From positions 46,358 through 110,357 of the forward strand of contig NZ_LWBU01000362.1 of the NCBI RefSeq assembly GCF_001646665.1: 64,000 nucleotides of DNA, read 5' to 3'. The notes below the pieces were generated by a model. The model did not search any database. It saw only the letters and a program-made list of their open reading frames with translations, and was not told the origin of the DNA. The DNA is from Streptomyces noursei. Its GTDB lineage: Bacteria > Actinomycetota > Actinomycetes > Streptomycetales > Streptomycetaceae. Below are positions 16,738-24,552 of the stretch, one piece after another (positions within the stretch are counted from its first letter, which is position 1; each line of letters starts with the position of its first letter). Made by a program: the position numbers and the translations under genes.

Positions 16738-18802
16738 GCTGAAGCGGTTCGGCAGGGGCAAGCTGCCGCGCGCCGCGCTCGTGGCGATCCTGCTGCTGCC
16801 GCTGCTGTACGGCGCGCTGTACCTGTGGTCCTTCTGGGACCCGTACGGCAGGCTCGAGAAGCTTCCCGTCGCCCTGGTCAACGAGGACAAGGGCGCCACC
16901 GCGGACGGCAAGAAGATCACCGCGGGCGCCGACCTCGCCAGGAACCTGCGCGAGAGCAAGGTCTTCGAGTGGCACGAGGTGAGCGACGCCCAGGCCCGCG
17001 AGGGTGTGGAGAACGGTACGTACTACCTGTCGCTGACCATGCCGCGCGACCTCAGCGAGCGCATCGCCTCCAGCTCGGGCGACACGCCCGAGACGGGCGC
17101 CCTCCAGGTGCGTACCAACGACGCCAACAACTACATCGTGGGCCAGATATCGCGGACGGTGTTCGCCGAGGTCCGCACGGCCGCCTCCACCAAGTCGTCC
17201 CGGTCGTTCCTGGACAAGATCTTCATCAAGTTCTCCGACCTCCACGACGCCACCGAGAAGGCGGCCAAGGGGGCCGACGAGCTCAAGAGCGGGGCCGCGA
17301 AGGCCAAGAAGGGCTCCAAGGACCTCTCCGACGGTCTGACCGACGCCAAGAAGGGCAGTGGTGAGCTGGCCGGGGGCCTGAAGAAGCTCGACTCCGGCGC
17401 GGCCGACCTGGAGACGGGCGCCCGGCAGGTCGCCGGCGGCACCCAGGTGCTCGCCGACAAGGTCAACGGCGTGGCCGCCGACGTACGTCCGTACCTCAAG
17501 GACAACGGGAAGAAAATCGGCGACTCCGCGCGCCTGGTCTCGGACTTCTCCCAGGGCATGCGCAACAGCCTCGACCTCGTGGTGAAGACCGGGCCCACCC
17601 TGCGGTCCGGCGCGCACGTGGCGGCCGACGAGATCGCCGCCATCCACAAGGAGGAGTGCGAGGACAAGCCGCTGCCGGACACCGAGCTGTGCCCCAAGAT
17701 GCAGCGGGCGAAGGTGGCGTCCGCCGACGTGGCGAAGATCGCCGACGACATCGGCGTCCTGGCCGCGGACAGCACCGGCGACCTGAAGAAGCTGGACGCG
17801 CAGCTCAAGGACCTCCAGACCAAGGCCGACGCCCTGGCCAAGCGGGCGCCCGACCTCGACTCGGACCTCGCCTACGCCGTGAGCAAGATCAACGAGCTGA
17901 ACACCGGCGCCCACAAGGTCGCCGCCGGCGCGGACACCCTGCACACCGGTCTGTCCACCGCCCGGTCCGGCTCCACCGAACTCGACAGCGGGGTCGGCAG
18001 GCTGAAGAAGGGCGCGGGGGAGCTCGACAGCGGCCTGTACAAGCTCGCCGACGGTTCCACCGAGCTGGCCACCGGCCTCAACGACGGCGTCGACAAGATC
18101 CCCGACTACGACAAGGACGCCCGCGACCAGCGCACCGAGGTGATGGCCGACCCGGTCAAGCTCGCCTCCCAGTCGCTGCACAAGGCGCCCAACTACGGCA
18201 CCGGTTTCGCCCCCTACTTCATCCCGCTGTCCCTGTGGGTGGGCGCCATGGTGGCGTACATGCTGATCCAGCCGCTCAACCGCCGTGCCCTCGCCGCCGG
18301 TGCCTCCGCCTGGCGGATCGCGCTGGCCGGCTGGCTGCCGGTGGCCGCGATCGGCGTGCTCCAGGTGGCCGCCCTGATGTCCGTCCTGCGCTGGGCACCG
18401 GGCCTGGGCCTGGAGATGGCCCGCCCGGCCGGGACGGTGGCCTTCCTGCTGCTGGTCACCTGCTGCTTCGCGGCGATCATCCAGTGGCTCAACGCCCGCT
18501 TCGGCGCGGCCGGACGGATCCTCGTCCTCGCCCTGCTGATGCTCCAGCTGACGTCGGCCGGCGGCACCTACCCGGTGCAGACCAGCCCCGGGTTCTTCAA
18601 CGCCATCCACCCCTTCCTGCCGATGACGTACGTCGTCGAGGCGCTGCGCCGGCTCATCACCGGCGGCGGCCTCGAACCGGTCTGGACGGGCTGCGCCGTC
18701 CTGGCCGCCTTCACCGCCGGCGCGCTCGCCCTGACGGCCGTCTCGGCGCGCCGCAGGCAGGTGTGGACCATGGATCGCCTGCACCCGGAGCTGAGCCTGT
18801 GA
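16709..18802 (+). CDS. YhgE/Pip-family membrane protein
   Basis: This 697-residue protein has the family architecture: one N-terminal membrane helix (about 22-42), a long extracytoplasmic region with repeated Gly-rich heptad-like units (the ADELKSG / SGAADLETGARQVAGG type, about 185-255 and 400-455), and five or six C-terminal helices (about 505-690) resembling ABC-2 permeases. Members include the phage-infection protein Pip and type VII/ESX-linked proteins. With the preceding ABC-like protein it may act as an exporter of unknown substrate. The ATG at 16709 lies inside the upstream gene. Confidence 0.9.
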   Translation: MRSPKLAALELKRFGRGKLPRAALVAILLLPLLYGALYLWSFWDPYGRLEKLPVALVNEDKGATADGKKITAGADLARNLRESKVFEWHEVSDAQAREGVENGTYYLSLTMPRDLSERIASSSGDTPETGALQVRTNDANNYIVGQISRTVFAEVRTAASTKSSRSFLDKIFIKFSDLHDATEKAAKGADELKSGAAKAKKGSKDLSDGLTDAKKGSGELAGGLKKLDSGAADLETGARQVAGGTQVLADKVNGVAADVRPYLKDNGKKIGDSARLVSDFSQGMRNSLDLVVKTGPTLRSGAHVAADEIAAIHKEECEDKPLPDTELCPKMQRAKVASADVAKIADDIGVLAADSTGDLKKLDAQLKDLQTKADALAKRAPDLDSDLAYAVSKINELNTGAHKVAAGADTLHTGLSTARSGSTELDSGVGRLKKGAGELDSGLYKLADGSTELATGLNDGVDKIPDYDKDARDQRTEVMADPVKLASQSLHKAPNYGTGFAPYFIPLSLWVGAMVAYMLIQPLNRRALAAGASAWRIALAGWLPVAAIGVLQVAALMSVLRWAPGLGLEMARPAGTVAFLLLVTCCFAAIIQWLNARFGAAGRILVLALLMLQLTSAGGTYPVQTSPGFFNAIHPFLPMTYVVEALRRLITGGGLEPVWTGCAVLAAFTAGALALTAVSARRRQVWTMDRLHPELSL

Positions 18803-18813
18803 GAATCGGCGCC

Positions 18814-19422
18814 ATGGACACCCAGAGCAGCAGACGGCAGGCCACCCGCACCAAGCTCTACGAGGCCGCTGTGACCCTCATCGCCGAGCAGGGCTTCTCG
18901 GCGACGACAGTGGACGAGATCGCCGAGCGCGCCGGGGTGGCCAAGGGCACGGTCTACTACAACTTCAAGAGCAAGACCGAGCTCTTCGAGGAACTGCTGC
19001 GGCACGGGGTCGGGCTGCTCACCGAGTCCCTGCGGAGCGCCGCCGACGAGACGGCCGCGCGGGGCGGTACCAGGGTCGAGGCACTGGACGCGATGATCCG
19101 CGCGGGCCTGGTCTTCATCGACCGCTACCCGGCCTTCACCCAGCTGTACGTGGCGGAGTTGTGGCGCACCAACCGCGCCTGGCAGTCCACGCTGCTGGTG
19201 GTGCGTCAGGAGGCCGTCGCCGTGGTGGAGACGGTGCTGCGGGAGGGCGTCGCGGGCGGTGAACTCAGCGACGAGATCGACATCCCGCTGACCGCCGCGG
19301 CACTCGTCGGGATGGTGCTGGTCGCCGCGCTGGACTGGCAGGCCTTCCAGCGGGAGCGCTCCATCGACGACGTCCACGCGGCTCTGTCCCGCCTGCTGCA
19401 CGGGCGCGTCAGCGGCCGGTAG
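18814..19422 (+). CDS. TetR/AcrR-family transcriptional regulator
   Basis: This 202-residue regulator has an N-terminal TetR helix-turn-helix (TTVDEIAERAGVAKGTVYYNF, about 28-48) and a C-terminal ligand-binding domain. I chose the ATG at 18814 (MDTQSSRRQ). A GTG at 18799 in the same frame overlaps the upstream TGA (GTGA) and would add five residues, so the start is uncertain. It is the last gene of the operon behind the ACTGAC-GTCAGT palindrome, so it most likely represses its own operon and responds to a substrate or stress handled by the YhgE/Pip system. Its TAG stop lies in the loop of a terminator hairpin. Confidence 0.92.
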   Translation: MDTQSSRRQATRTKLYEAAVTLIAEQGFSATTVDEIAERAGVAKGTVYYNFKSKTELFEELLRHGVGLLTESLRSAADETAARGGTRVEALDAMIRAGLVFIDRYPAFTQLYVAELWRTNRAWQSTLLVVRQEAVAVVETVLREGVAGGELSDEIDIPLTAAALVGMVLVAALDWQAFQRERSIDDVHAALSRLLHGRVSGR

Positions 19423-19438
19423 GCCGGCCGCTGACGCG
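19405..19438 (+). terminator. Terminator hairpin overlapping the tetR stop codon
   Basis: A 15-bp stem (19405-19419 with 19424-19438) encloses a 4-nt loop that contains the TAG stop of tetR (19420-19422). Confidence 0.8.
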
Positions 19439-19481
19439 GACCGTCCGTACGTGCCGTCACCGGACGCGGCGGACACGACGA

Positions 19482-19530
19482 ACGCCGGTCCGGTGAGGCT
19501 CGATCCCCCCGAGCCTCGCCGGACCGGCGT
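19482..19530 (+). terminator. Second, longer terminator hairpin after tetR
   Basis: A 21-bp stem with a single G-U pair (19482-19502 with 19510-19530) has a 7-nt loop. It backs up the first hairpin and separates the operon from the desaturase-like gene. Confidence 0.85.
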
Positions 19531-19641
19531 CGTCCCCCGTTCCCCCCGTCCCCCGTTCTTCCGTTCCCCCGTGCGTTCCCCCGGGTGGGAGAGGCCCGGC
19601 CCCCGTGTTCCCCCGTCGGTCCCCGGCCCTCCCACGTACCC
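19531..19641. repeat. C-rich degenerate repeat tract (CGTTCCCCC-like units)
   Basis: Runs of four to six C recur about every ten bases, mostly as CGTTCCCCC or CGTCCCCC units, for about 110 bp. The minus strand reads as repeated G5 tracts with short loops and could form G-quadruplexes. No coding frame looks real here. Confidence 0.7.
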
Positions 19642-19752
19642 CCGTTCCGTCAGGTGCGCGGTGCCGGTTCCGCCGCCCCGTGTCGGCGGTTCCGGCCCCG
19701 CGCCCCTTCCGTGGGCTCCACTCTTCCGTCCGGGCGCCGCGGGGCCCATCCG

Positions 19753-19790
19753 CGTACCTACTCATCTCGACGGCTAGGTACGGGTACTCA
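19753..19790 (+). promoter_or_regulatory. MacR-like palindrome inside a larger inverted repeat
   Basis: TAGGTACGGGTACTCA (19775-19790) matches 12 of 14 fixed positions of the TGAGTAC-N2-GTACTCA site that I recall for the Streptomyces response regulator MacR. A perfect inverted repeat CGTACCTA...TAGGTACG (19753-19760 with 19775-19782) overlaps it. The macRS genes themselves lie at 37.7-39.6 kb. The site is about 80 nt upstream of the flavoprotein start. Confidence 0.5.
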
Positions 19791-19870
19791 GAGGTGCGTG
19801 CCCGGGCCCACGCGCGCGTGGATCCGACCGCCCGGCGGGTGTGTCGGTGGCGCCGGATAAGGTCCCTGGC

Positions 19871-21385
19871 ATGGCACGGATTGTGGTGATCGGCGCGGGG
19901 ATGGGCGCCATGGCGACGGCGGCCCGGCTCGCGGTGGCGGGCCACCGGGTGACGGTGTACGAGCAGGCGGAGACGTACGGCGGGGCGGTCGGCCGGTTCG
20001 AGCGCGACGGTTTCGCCTTCGACACCGGACCGGGGCTGCTGCACCTGCCCGCCGTCTACCGGGACCTGTTCGTCAAGACGGGCAGGGAGCCGCTGGAGCG
20101 GTGCGTCGAGCTGACCCAGGTCGACCCGGCGAGCCGCCACGTCTTCGCCGACGGTACGGCGGTGTCCCTGCCCAACGCCTCCCGGGCCGGCATCGTCTCG
20201 GCGCTGGACGCGGCGCTCGGCGGGGGCGCCGGGGGGCGCTGGGGCGAGTTCCTGAACCGCGCGCGGGACGCCTGGGACCGCTCGCGCAGGCCGCTGCTGG
20301 AGGAGCCGCTGCCGCCCGACGTGAAGCCCTTCGCCCGCGACCCGTACCCGGCGGAGAGGACCGGCCCGCTGCGCCGCCGCGCGGCCACGCTCGCCGACGT
20401 CGGGCGGCGTGAGCTGCGCGACCCTCGGCTGGCGGCCCTCCTGGAGAGCCACGCGCTGGCGTACGGCTTCGACCCGGCGACCGCGCCCGCCTCCGCCGCC
20501 GTCCTGCCCTACATGGAGCAGACGTTCGGCAGCTGGTACGTCGGCGGGGGCATGCGTGCGCTCGCGGACGCCGTGCACGAGCGGTGCCGCGAGCGCGGGG
20601 TGGAGTTCGTTCTCGGTACGCGGGTGACCGACGTCCTGGTGAAGGACGGCCGGGCCGTCGGCGTCGAGCTGGACGACCGGGAGACGGTCGGGGCGGACCA
20701 CGTGGTCGCGGGCGCCCCGCTGCCCGCGCTGTACCGGGACGAGGTCCTGGCCTGGGAGAGCACGGACGAGTGGCCCCGGCACCAGCACACCGTGCGGACG
20801 GGGCGGGTCACCGTGTGCCTGGCGCTGCGCGGGGCCCGTGAGGAGGACGCGGCGCACCGGACGGTGGTGCACTCCGCCGACCGGGAGGACGAGCTGGACG
20901 CCCTCGCGCGGGGGCGGCTGTGCGACCGGCCGACCGTCGTGGTGCTGCGCCCGGACGACGCGCGGTTGCGCCCGGACGCCGACCACGAGGCGGTGACGGT
21001 CACCGCGACCGTGGCGGCCGGCGGGGTGTGGGCGTCGGAGAACCTGTGGGGCACGGTCGGGGGGCCGGCCGTGGAGGCGTTCGCCGACCGGATGGTCGAG
21101 GCCGCGGCCGCCGCCGTGCCGGGTCTGCGGGAGCGGCTGATGTGGCGGGTGGTGCGCACCCCGGCCGACACGTTCCGGGAGACGGGTGTGTTCCAGGTGC
21201 CGGGGCCGGCCCTGGCGGGTGCGCGCGGCGCACTGCTGCCGGCCGCGAACCCCGCCCCGCTGGGCGGTCTGTACTTCGCCGGAGGCTGGGCGCACCCGGG
21301 CGGCGGGCTCGCGCACGCCGGCATGTCGGGAGCGCTGGTGGCGGGGCTGATCGTGGAGGGCGCGGACTTCCGCGGCTCCCGCTGA
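19871..21385 (+). CDS. Phytoene-desaturase-like FAD-dependent oxidoreductase
   Basis: This 504-residue flavoprotein has the N-terminal dinucleotide-binding motif IVVIGAGMGAMATAARLAVAGH and the GGAVGRFERDGFAFDTGP segment typical of CrtI-like desaturases and related amine-oxidase-fold enzymes. The C-terminal FAD motif GLYFAGGWAHPGGGLAHAG is also present. No phytoene synthase or other carotenoid gene lies nearby, so the substrate is open; lone CrtI-like proteins occur in many streptomycetes. The ATG at 19871 opens MARIVVIG. A MacR-like palindrome lies upstream. Confidence 0.85.
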   Translation: MARIVVIGAGMGAMATAARLAVAGHRVTVYEQAETYGGAVGRFERDGFAFDTGPGLLHLPAVYRDLFVKTGREPLERCVELTQVDPASRHVFADGTAVSLPNASRAGIVSALDAALGGGAGGRWGEFLNRARDAWDRSRRPLLEEPLPPDVKPFARDPYPAERTGPLRRRAATLADVGRRELRDPRLAALLESHALAYGFDPATAPASAAVLPYMEQTFGSWYVGGGMRALADAVHERCRERGVEFVLGTRVTDVLVKDGRAVGVELDDRETVGADHVVAGAPLPALYRDEVLAWESTDEWPRHQHTVRTGRVTVCLALRGAREEDAAHRTVVHSADREDELDALARGRLCDRPTVVVLRPDDARLRPDADHEAVTVTATVAAGGVWASENLWGTVGGPAVEAFADRMVEAAAAAVPGLRERLMWRVVRTPADTFRETGVFQVPGPALAGARGALLPAANPAPLGGLYFAGGWAHPGGGLAHAGMSGALVAGLIVEGADFRGSR

Positions 21386-21493
21386 CCGCCGCGGCCCCGG
21401 CCGGTCGCCACGGCTCCGGGGTGCGCTCCGGCTGATCGGTGCCGTCAAAGGCTCCGGCGTGCCGGGGCCGGGCCCCCGCCGTGCCCGCCGCCG

Positions 21494-22276
21494 TCAGTAG
21501 CGGTACGGGTCGGCCTGTCCCTGCCCCTGGTCGTAGCCGTACGGCGGCTGCTGCGGGGGCTGGTACTCCCCGTCGCGCTGCTGCGGGACCCACACGCCGC
21601 CGGGCGGGGTCTCCATGCCGTACTGCGGGGCGTAGGGGTCGGCGTACGGCTGCTGGCCGCCGTAGCCGTTGTCGTACGGGGCGGTGCCGATGTACGGGTC
21701 GGAGTAGGCGGCGTAGCTCTGCTCGCCGGTGGCCCCGTAGTCGTAGGTGGCCGTGGCGTAGGTGCCCTGCTGGTCGTACCCGGTGGCCGGGTAGGCGCCG
21801 AAGGTGCCGTCGTACGCGGCCGCCGGGGCGGCCTGGGCGGTCGGGGCCGGCTCGTCGTAGACCCCGTACTGCCCGGTGTCGTCCGGCAGCGGCTCGGGGG
21901 CGTACACGGCCGTGGTCTCCGCGGCCGTCGGTTCCTGCTCCTCGTAGGCGAGGTTCGAGACCTCCAGCGTCGGCCCGGCGGAAGCGGCGGCCCCGGCCTT
22001 GCGGCGGCGGCTGGCCCCGGGCCGGCCGCCGATCGCCCACCCGGTCGAGAAGCCGCGGCGGAAGGAGAGCGTGACGTAGGTCTGGCCGATCGCGAAGGCG
22101 ATGGCGCCCGCCCCGATCACGGGGACGGACGGCATCAGCACACCGAGCACCACGCCGAGGAAGCCGGTGAAGGCCAGCAGCCGCCAGCGCAGCCGCGCCT
22201 TGTACTGCAGGAGCACCTCACCGAGCAGCCACAACGCCACGACACCGAATGCGATGTAGAGGACCGTCCAGCCCAT
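21494..22276 (-). CDS. Small membrane protein with long Tyr/Gln/Pro-rich tail
   Basis: This 260-residue protein has three hydrophobic helices in its first ~75 residues (MGWTVLYIAFGVVALWLL; LLAFTGFLGVVLGVLMP; VIGAGAIAFAIGQ), a short basic segment (SRRRKAG) and then ~150 residues of low-complexity tail rich in Tyr, Gly, Gln, Asp and Pro. The disordered tail could act in self-assembly or protein contacts. The function is unknown. It lies 52 nt downstream of metF on the same strand and is probably cotranscribed. Confidence 0.8.
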   Translation of the reverse strand: MGWTVLYIAFGVVALWLLGEVLLQYKARLRWRLLAFTGFLGVVLGVLMPSVPVIGAGAIAFAIGQTYVTLSFRRGFSTGWAIGGRPGASRRRKAGAAASAGPTLEVSNLAYEEQEPTAAETTAVYAPEPLPDDTGQYGVYDEPAPTAQAAPAAAYDGTFGAYPATGYDQQGTYATATYDYGATGEQSYAAYSDPYIGTAPYDNGYGGQQPYADPYAPQYGMETPPGGVWVPQQRDGEYQPPQQPPYGYDQGQGQADPYRY

Positions 22277-22328
22277 GCCCGCCCCTCTCGTACGGCCCCC
22301 CGCCCCGGGACGTGGCGGGTACGGCCGG

Positions 22329-23246
22329 TCAGGACTGCTCGTGCAGTCCGAGATTCTCGTAGATCTCGAGCGTCGCGGTGGAGTTGTTCAGCGTGATGAA
22401 GTGCAATCCGGGAACACCCTCGGAGAGCAGCCGCGCGCAGAACTCCGTCGCGTACTCGATGCCAATGGAGCGTACAGCGGCCGGATCGTCCTTGACGGCG
22501 AGGATCCGCTCTTTCAGCTCGGGCGGGAAGTGGGCGTTGCTGAGCTGGGCGAACCGTTCGATCTGCCGGACGCTGGTCACCGGCATGATCTCCGGGATGA
22601 TCGGCGTCTCGCAGCCCTGGGCGGCGACCCGGTCGCGCAGCCGCAGATAGTCCTCCGGGAGGAAGAACATCTGGGTGATCGCGTAGTCGGCGCCCGCCCT
22701 GCACTTGTCCACGAAGTGCCGGATGTCCGTGTCCCAGTCGGTGGAACGCGGGTGCATCTCGGGGAAGGCGGCGACGCCGACGCAGAAGTCGCCGGACTCC
22801 TTGATCAGCCGGACCAGGTCGGCGGCGTACCGCACGCCCTGGGGGTGGGGGACCCACTCGCCCATCGGGTCGCCGGGCGGGTCGCCACGGACGGCGAGGA
22901 TGTTGCGGATGTCGGCGTCCGCGTACTGGCCGATCATGTTGCGCAGCTCGGCGATCGTGTGGTTGACGGCCGTGAGGTGCGCGACGGGGGTGAGCGTGGT
23001 GTCGGCGGCGATCTCCTGGGTGGCCTTGACCGTCCCCGCCCGGGTGGACCCGCCCGCTCCGTACGTCACGGAGACGAAGCTGGGAGCCACCGCCTCGACC
23101 CGGCGCAGCGCGTTCCAGAGGTTCCGCTCGCCCTTCTCCGTCTTGGGCGCCCAGAACTCGAAGGAGTACGTCGTCTTGCCGGTCGCGAGCAGATCGCGCA
23201 CCGTTCGTGAGCGATCTGTCCTGGTGGAAGGAGTGCCAAGGGCCAT
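22329..23246 (-). CDS. metF: Methylenetetrahydrofolate reductase MetF
   Basis: MetF reduces 5,10-methylene-THF to 5-methyl-THF for methionine synthesis, using FAD. The 305-residue protein shows the family motifs SFEFWAPKTEKGERNLW near the N-terminus, SVTYGAGGSTR, HLTAVNHT, NILAVRGDPP and the late QMFFLPEDYLRLRDR segment. The length is normal. The ATG at 23244-23246 sits 6 nt after a -10 element, so the message is probably leaderless. I see no SAM or cobalamin riboswitch upstream. Confidence 0.95.
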   Translation of the reverse strand: MALGTPSTRTDRSRTVRDLLATGKTTYSFEFWAPKTEKGERNLWNALRRVEAVAPSFVSVTYGAGGSTRAGTVKATQEIAADTTLTPVAHLTAVNHTIAELRNMIGQYADADIRNILAVRGDPPGDPMGEWVPHPQGVRYAADLVRLIKESGDFCVGVAAFPEMHPRSTDWDTDIRHFVDKCRAGADYAITQMFFLPEDYLRLRDRVAAQGCETPIIPEIMPVTSVRQIERFAQLSNAHFPPELKERILAVKDDPAAVRSIGIEYATEFCARLLSEGVPGLHFITLNNSTATLEIYENLGLHEQS

Positions 23247-23252
23247 ACGGGC

Positions 23253-23281
23253 AGGTTAGCCACGGGTCGGTCGTCACCCAA
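23253..23281 (-). promoter_or_regulatory. Predicted metF promoter, giving a leaderless mRNA
   Basis: On the minus strand TTGGGT (23276-23281) and TAACCT (23253-23258) are spaced by 17 bp. Only 6 nt separate the -10 from the metF ATG, so transcription should start at or next to the A of the start codon. Confidence 0.6.
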
Positions 23282-23317
23282 CCAGAGCAGGGGTTTTTGT
23301 CGCTTTTGCCGGGTTGT

Positions 23318-23344
23318 TGTCCACGCCTTGGACACTCGTGGACA
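23318..23344 (-). terminator. Short inverted repeat after thiE
   Basis: TGTCCACG and CGTGGACA (perfect 8-bp arms, 11-nt spacer) lie 20 nt beyond the thiE stop and upstream of the metF promoter. It is probably a weak terminator for thiE; a protein-binding palindrome is the alternative. Confidence 0.4.
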
Positions 23345-23364
23345 GCCGGCCGGCGCGGGAGGCG

Positions 23365-24015
23365 TTACGCGGAGCGCTCGCGGATCCGCTTCGCCAGCGC
23401 CGCCGCTGCCTGCGCCGGGTCGTCGGCCTCGGTGATCGCCCGGACGACGACGATGCGGCGGGCGCCGGCGTCCAGCACCTCGTCCAGATTGCCCGCGTCG
23501 ATGCCGCCGATGGCGAACCAGGGCCGCCGCTGGTCCAGCGACGCCGCGTACCGCACGAGGTCCAGCCCGGGCGCGTACCGCCCCGGCTTGGTGGGCGTCG
23601 GCCAGCACGGGCCCGTGCAGAAGTAGTCCACGCCCGGCTCGGCGACCGCCGCGTCCACCTCCGCCTCCGCGTGCGTGGAGCGGCCGATCAGCACGTCGTC
23701 GCCGAGGAGGGTGCGGGCGGCCGGCACGGGCAGGTCGCCCTGGCCGAGGTGGAGCACGTCCGAGCCGACGGCGTGCGCCACGTCGGCCCGGTCGTTCACC
23801 GCCAGCAGGGTGCCGTGCCTGCGGCAGGCGTCGGCGAACACGGCCAGGTGCTCCAGCTCCTCGCCGGCCTCCATGCCCTTGTCGCGCAGCTGGACGACGT
23901 CCACGCCGGAGGCGAGCACCGCGTCGAGGAACTCCGGCAGGTCGCCCTGCCGCTTGCGGGCGTCCGTGCAGAGGTAGAGCCGGGCGTCGGCGAGCCGGGC
24001 GCGTGCGGTGGACAT
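23365..24015 (-). CDS. thiE: Thiamine-phosphate synthase ThiE
   Basis: ThiE joins hydroxymethylpyrimidine pyrophosphate and the thiazole phosphate to make thiamine monophosphate. The 216-residue protein has VVQLRDKGMEAGEEL (about 44-58), LAVNDRADVAHAVGSDVLHLGQGDLPV, IGRSTH and the late FAIGGIDAGN phosphate-binding motif. The start is ATG at 24013-24015 (MSTARARLADARLYL). Unlike the thiOSG operon 2 kb away on the other strand, it has no visible TPP riboswitch in its short leader. Confidence 0.94.
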   Translation of the reverse strand: MSTARARLADARLYLCTDARKRQGDLPEFLDAVLASGVDVVQLRDKGMEAGEELEHLAVFADACRRHGTLLAVNDRADVAHAVGSDVLHLGQGDLPVPAARTLLGDDVLIGRSTHAEAEVDAAVAEPGVDYFCTGPCWPTPTKPGRYAPGLDLVRYAASLDQRRPWFAIGGIDAGNLDEVLDAGARRIVVVRAITEADDPAQAAAALAKRIRERSA

Positions 24016-24125
24016 GAGGTGTTCCCCCCGTGGGTACGGCGGTGTCCGGGCCGGGTCCGCCCCGCCCGGACACCGCCTGGTGTCGGTGTTCCGCCCGGCC
24101 TGCGCCGCCGGGCCCTGCCAGGACG

Positions 24126-24491
24126 TCAGACGGCGAGCGCCTGGGCGCGGCGCTTCACCTCCGTGCCGCGATTCTCGCTGAGCGCCTGCGCGGGCGTGCC
24201 CGGCAGGGTGGGGTCGGGAGTGAAGAGCCACTCCAGCATCTCTTCGTCGGTGAAGCCGTCGTCCTTCAGGAGCGTCAGGGTCCCGGAGAGCCCCTTGACG
24301 ACCTTGCCGTCCTTGATGAAGGCGGCCGGCACCTGGAGCGTCCGGTTCTCACCGCGGCGCACGGCGATCAGCTGGCCCTCCTTGACCAGCTGGCGCACAC
24401 GCGTCACCTCGACATCGAGGATCTCCGCGATGTCGGGCAGGTGGAGCCAGGCGGGGACGAGAGCATCGATCTTTGCGTCAATCTCGGTCAC
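24126..24491 (-). CDS. Rv2175c-family DNA-binding protein
   Basis: This 121-residue protein resembles M. tuberculosis Rv2175c, a winged-helix DNA-binding protein and substrate of the kinase PknL. It has an N-terminal helix-turn-helix (LPDIAEILDVEVTRVRQLVKEGQL, about 18-41), a strand region reading AVRRGENRTLQVPAAFI, and a small C-terminal domain with DDGFTDEEMLEWLF. The start is GTG at 24489-24491. A PASTA kinase gene lies about 4 kb away on the opposite strand, the same relative arrangement as Rv2175c/pknL, which supports a kinase-substrate link here too. Confidence 0.85.
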   Translation of the reverse strand: MTEIDAKIDALVPAWLHLPDIAEILDVEVTRVRQLVKEGQLIAVRRGENRTLQVPAAFIKDGKVVKGLSGTLTLLKDDGFTDEEMLEWLFTPDPTLPGTPAQALSENRGTEVKRRAQALAV

Positions 24492-24552
24492 GGGTCTAGC
24501 GTGCCATCCCGCGCTGACAGCCGGTAGCCGGGCTGGGCCGGACCTGCTCCCG

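Noticed and set aside
22277..23365. SAM or cobalamin riboswitch in front of metF
   Set aside because: The promoter leaves a near-zero leader, and no SAM-box or cobalamin-box elements are visible.
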